Positions 61,200-64,000 of a DNA stretch of 64,000 bases are shown here, one piece after another (the stretch's first letter is position 1; the number at the start of each line of letters is the position of its first letter). Position numbers and translations under genes: made by a program. This stretch comes from Syncephalis plumigaleata. Taxonomy: Eukaryota; Zoopagomycota; Zoopagomycetes; Zoopagales; Piptocephalidaceae. A model generated the notes under the pieces. It saw nothing but the letters and a program-made list of their open reading frames with translations, made no database searches and had not been told where the DNA came from. Location: assembly GCA_025201365.1 (NCBI GenBank), contig JAIXMF010000010.1, forward strand, positions 620,001-684,000, written 5' to 3'.

Positions 61200-63268
61200 T
61201 TAACGATGTTTTTTACTTGTCATTTTACGACGACCATGTTGATGATGATGATGTCGTCCTGTTGTTTGTCGATTATTTGTACGTCGTACTACTTTACTGC
61301 ATCGTTCAATACATGCTAATAAAATACGTTTCTCATTAATACGACATGTTAATGCGTTGTATGTATTCTTATCCTGGTCAACACGCTAATAACAATTGTA
61401 TGATTAGTACTTGTATAAATTATCTAATTTATTGTTACTTACTGCTGATTCACGACGTTGTTGATCTTGTTCTAATGTCGTTTCAGGTGGTGCATAGGCT
61501 AATAAACGTTGTCTAGCAATTTCACGTAATACACGACATAGATTGGCAATCAATGGTGTCACTTGTATTGATGCTCCTTGAGATTCTTGTGATAATAGCA
61601 TTAGTGTATCCTCTACTAATGAGCGTAGCATTTCAATACTACGTGTCATATGAAGTGATGATTGTTGACATGCCTTGAATGCATCATCACGCATACGAAT
61701 TACTGATAATAATGCAGTTAATAATGGATCAGGCATACCACCGAAAGTAATACCGAAATATTCTGGTAATATCGTAGTGGTTGGTTCTTCATCTTCATCT
61801 TCATCATCTTCATCAATAAGTTCAAATTTATCCATATTCATGGTAAAGAAATCGATTCTCTCTTGTAATGCAGCGGGTGATGTTGCATGTTGTCCACAAA
61901 TACTGCGTATAATATCAATGTGAATACTCACCACGTCACATGGATTAACATCTTCTGCAAATCCGTAACGTGCCAGTAAATGAGCATTACCATGATAGCC
62001 GTATGTATTGTAGATTTCATCACCTGGACGCGCCTCCTGCACTACTGTCATCTCTAATCGATCCTCTGCATCATCTCCATCTCCATCTACATGATCACTG
62101 ATGACAGTATTTTCTTCACCTTCTTCCTCTTCCTCTTCATCATCTATATCTTCATATTCCTCTTCCTCCTCTTCATTATCTTCATCATCATTATCAATGA
62201 CTGATGTATCAATAAGCATGGGTGTACTCGTGTCTTGTAGGGCTCGTTCTATTTCTATACCAGGTGGTATCATAGAGAATGGTGGATCTTCTGGATCAAT
62301 GGCATGCTCACATCCAAAGGCAGCACCACATACGAGACATACATCGAGATCGAATTCAATATGTACGTGTTCATCGCATGTCTTATGATTGAAACTAGCA
62401 GTAATAGTTCATGAGTAATAGTATATAGATGCATATACATATAAATGAGTACTTACATATCTGCTAATGGCACCATTGCTTCACCATGATAATCATCGAC
62501 AAAGAATGCACGAGATGCCACTAAAGAACTAACACGCATAAATTGTTCTAACGTGTAATGCTCATTATTGAACAAGTCGGGATATTGATTGAGTAATGGC
62601 ATTACTTGTGTATCATAATCATGTTGAATGCCATGCTATTACAATACAATCATCATTCATTAATAAACATATGTATATGTTATATGTACGTACTTACTTT
62701 ATCCTTACTAATGGATTCTTCCAATTCAGTGCCTTTCAACCAGGCTAATGGTTCATTTGGCCAGAATATGGGTAATGGCTCACTTATCGGTAATGATTGT
62801 AGATAGCCATACCATGGTGATGCCTCACCACGAGCTATTTCAAACATGACACCAAGAGTAAGTGCCACTCGATCACTTAGTCCAGTTTCTTGTTCATCAT
62901 CGTCATTATCACTATCACTATCATCACTATCACTTTCTACATTGAACATGGCATCCTCTAGAATATTGGCAATACCACAATTCTTTGCAGATAATATGGC
63001 ACTTCTAGCAATACGACATACTATACTAATATTAATAAAACAAATAGAGATAATAATCGTATTACTTACCAACGTCGTCTTCTTTCAGTGATTTACGAGC
63101 AAATACACCCATTTCATAGCCGGTCATTTCTTTAACTACGCGTATTTCAAGTCGTTCCTTATCATACCATACATTATTATCGGTAAACCATGTCAACAAC
63201 CGTTGTAGTTGCTGTGTCTTAGTAGATTGACTCATAGTAGTAGTAGTAGTAGTAGTAGTTATTGTCAT
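61200..63268 (-). CDS. SET-domain protein lysine methyltransferase (SETD6/RKM-like)
   Basis: About six exons. The chosen start at 63268 precedes a Thr run encoded by a (TAG)n repeat on the plus strand. Met at 63235 ('MSQSTKTQQLQRLLTWF') is equally likely. Order: 'NNVWYDKERLEIRVVKEMTG', split-SET opening 'YEMGVFARKSL', 'LTLGVMFEIARGEASPWYGY' with 'LQSLPISEPLPIFWP', 'GEAMVPLADM|FNHKTCDEH' (SET core), an acidic insert with a CxxC nearby ('VCLVCGAAFGCEH'), 'ARPGDEIYNTYGYHGNAHLL', then the Rubisco-methyltransferase-like C-domain. The tail is basic with a His run. Members of this group methylate ribosomal or other proteins. The substrate is unknown. The acidic Asp/Glu insertion within the SET domain is unusually long. 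Confidence 0.85.
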
Positions 63269-63546
63269 TATCTATAGTAATACTAGTAAGCAACAACAAC
63301 GACAACTAATAAAAAAGAACAAAAAAAGACAAATAGCAAGAGGTGTATTGAGTAGGTGTCTACATGTGTGTATATTGAACCGGACTTTTCAATTTTTTAT
63401 TTCCGTTTTTTTCTTACTCCCTATATGTTTACCTAGCGTGATTATATTCGTCTTGTTCCCGGTTATATTTATAGCTAATTGACTTACTCGCCATCTTTAC
63501 GCTGTTAACTTGCTCTCTCTCGTCTACATTCAGCAAATAGGTGACC
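63269..63546. promoter_or_regulatory. Divergent promoter, SET gene / TIM17
   Basis: A 278-base gap between divergent genes. A TATATTTATAG sequence lies near 63464-63474, about 75 bases before the TIM17 start. No other element can be assigned. Confidence 0.35.
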
Positions 63547-64000
63547 ATGCCACGATCTGATCATTCTCGTGATCCCTGGTAGGTTATGTTAATACTGTAT
63601 CAGTATAGGAAATGTAACAGATATGCTGCTTCTATATTATTATTATTATTTGCTTACTCTACTAGTCCCTGGGTGATTCTTAACGATATGGGTGGTGCGT
63701 TTGTTATGGGTGCTATTGGCGGTGGTATATGGCATTCGATCAAGGGAGCAAAGAATGCACCACGCGTAAGTATAAAGCGTATACACAGCAATCATAAGGC
63801 TAATTGTATGAGTAATAATATAGGGAGAACGACTCTACGGTTCTATCTCTGCTGTACGTGCACGTGCACCAGTTCTAGGCGGTAAGTAGATAGTATTAAT
63901 AGGTTGTTTGACGAGAGATCTAATAGATAGAATGACACACACACACACACGTATTATATACATATACATATAGGTAATTTCGCAGTATGGGGTGGTCTCT
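63547..64000 (+). CDS. TIM17: Mitochondrial import inner membrane translocase subunit Tim17 (partial)
   Basis: Core channel subunit of the TIM23 presequence translocase. Exons visible: 63547-63578, 63666-63765, 63824-63881 and from 63974, cut by the window end. The spliced product opens '[19 protein letters not shown]', then '[20 protein letters not shown]' and '[19 protein letters not shown]' with 'NFAVWGGL', matching Tim17 position by position, including the conserved Cys and the first two membrane segments. Four exons within the first 70 codons is intron-dense. The remaining C-terminal half is outside the window. Confidence 0.95.

Noticed and set aside
61675-62388. Ser-rich plus-strand open frames opposite the SET gene
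   Set aside because: They are antisense shadows of Asp/Glu-rich codons in the real gene.

Overview
The window is nuclear DNA from a eukaryote with short introns (about 50 to 90 bases) that start GTAAGT or GTAAGC, carry a TACTAAC/T branch point and end in AG. The gene content points to a fungus. It includes a fungal-type adenylate cyclase (RA, leucine-rich repeats, PP2C-like domain, cyclase), the fungal mitochondrial recombination protein Mgm101, a Bpl1-type biotin ligase and an XRN1. The AT-rich, microsatellite-rich sequence, a secreted trypsin-like protease, a Copia element and TnpB/Fanzor-like remnants suggest an early-diverging (zygomycete-grade) lineage. That placement is inference.

Layout. 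1-594: 3' end of a Ty1/Copia retroelement with its LTR. 1.2-14.9 kb: FLVCR-like MFS transporter, beta-carbonic anhydrase, trypsin-like protease, ACSF3-like acyl-CoA synthetase, insulysin, and a GGQ mitochondrial release-factor-like protein. 16.5-23.1 kb: two kinesin-4-like genes, tail to tail, both with many single-base frame breaks although all neighbours read cleanly. 24.4-31.5 kb: RCC1-repeat protein, FKBP-TPR protein, MGM101, biotin-protein ligase. 32.5-34.7 kb: the micro-exon gene described below. 35.1-46.2 kb: small unknown protein, ALKBH1, ARF6, RidA, a MoCF/CinA-like domain protein, an F-box-like protein, a decayed Fanzor-like fragment, and a TPR protein with an RS-like tail. 46.3-51.8 kb: XRN1. 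52.1-52.7 kb: a small element with terminal inverted repeats that carries a Fanzor-like C-terminus. 54.2-60.7 kb: adenylate cyclase. 61.2-64.0 kb: SET-domain methyltransferase and the start of TIM17.

The most striking locus is at 32491-34665. A signal peptide exon is followed by about 25 consecutive intron-like units of roughly 80 bases. Each has its own donor, branch point and acceptor, and they are separated by exons that are almost all exactly three bases long. If spliced as drawn, twenty successive exons each supply one codon. The frame stays open and encodes a short secreted peptide with four cysteines after a dibasic (Kex2-like) site. The introns are clearly related to one another while the single codons between them vary. 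I know of no described gene family built this way. The model rests on sequence alone and needs transcript evidence.

The remaining genes are mostly housekeeping and do not form an obvious pathway. Several encode mitochondrial proteins (release factor-like, Mgm101, TIM17, ACSF3-like). Three others (carbonic anhydrase, insulysin, RidA) have a presequence-like extension followed by an internal methionine, which suggests dual targeting.
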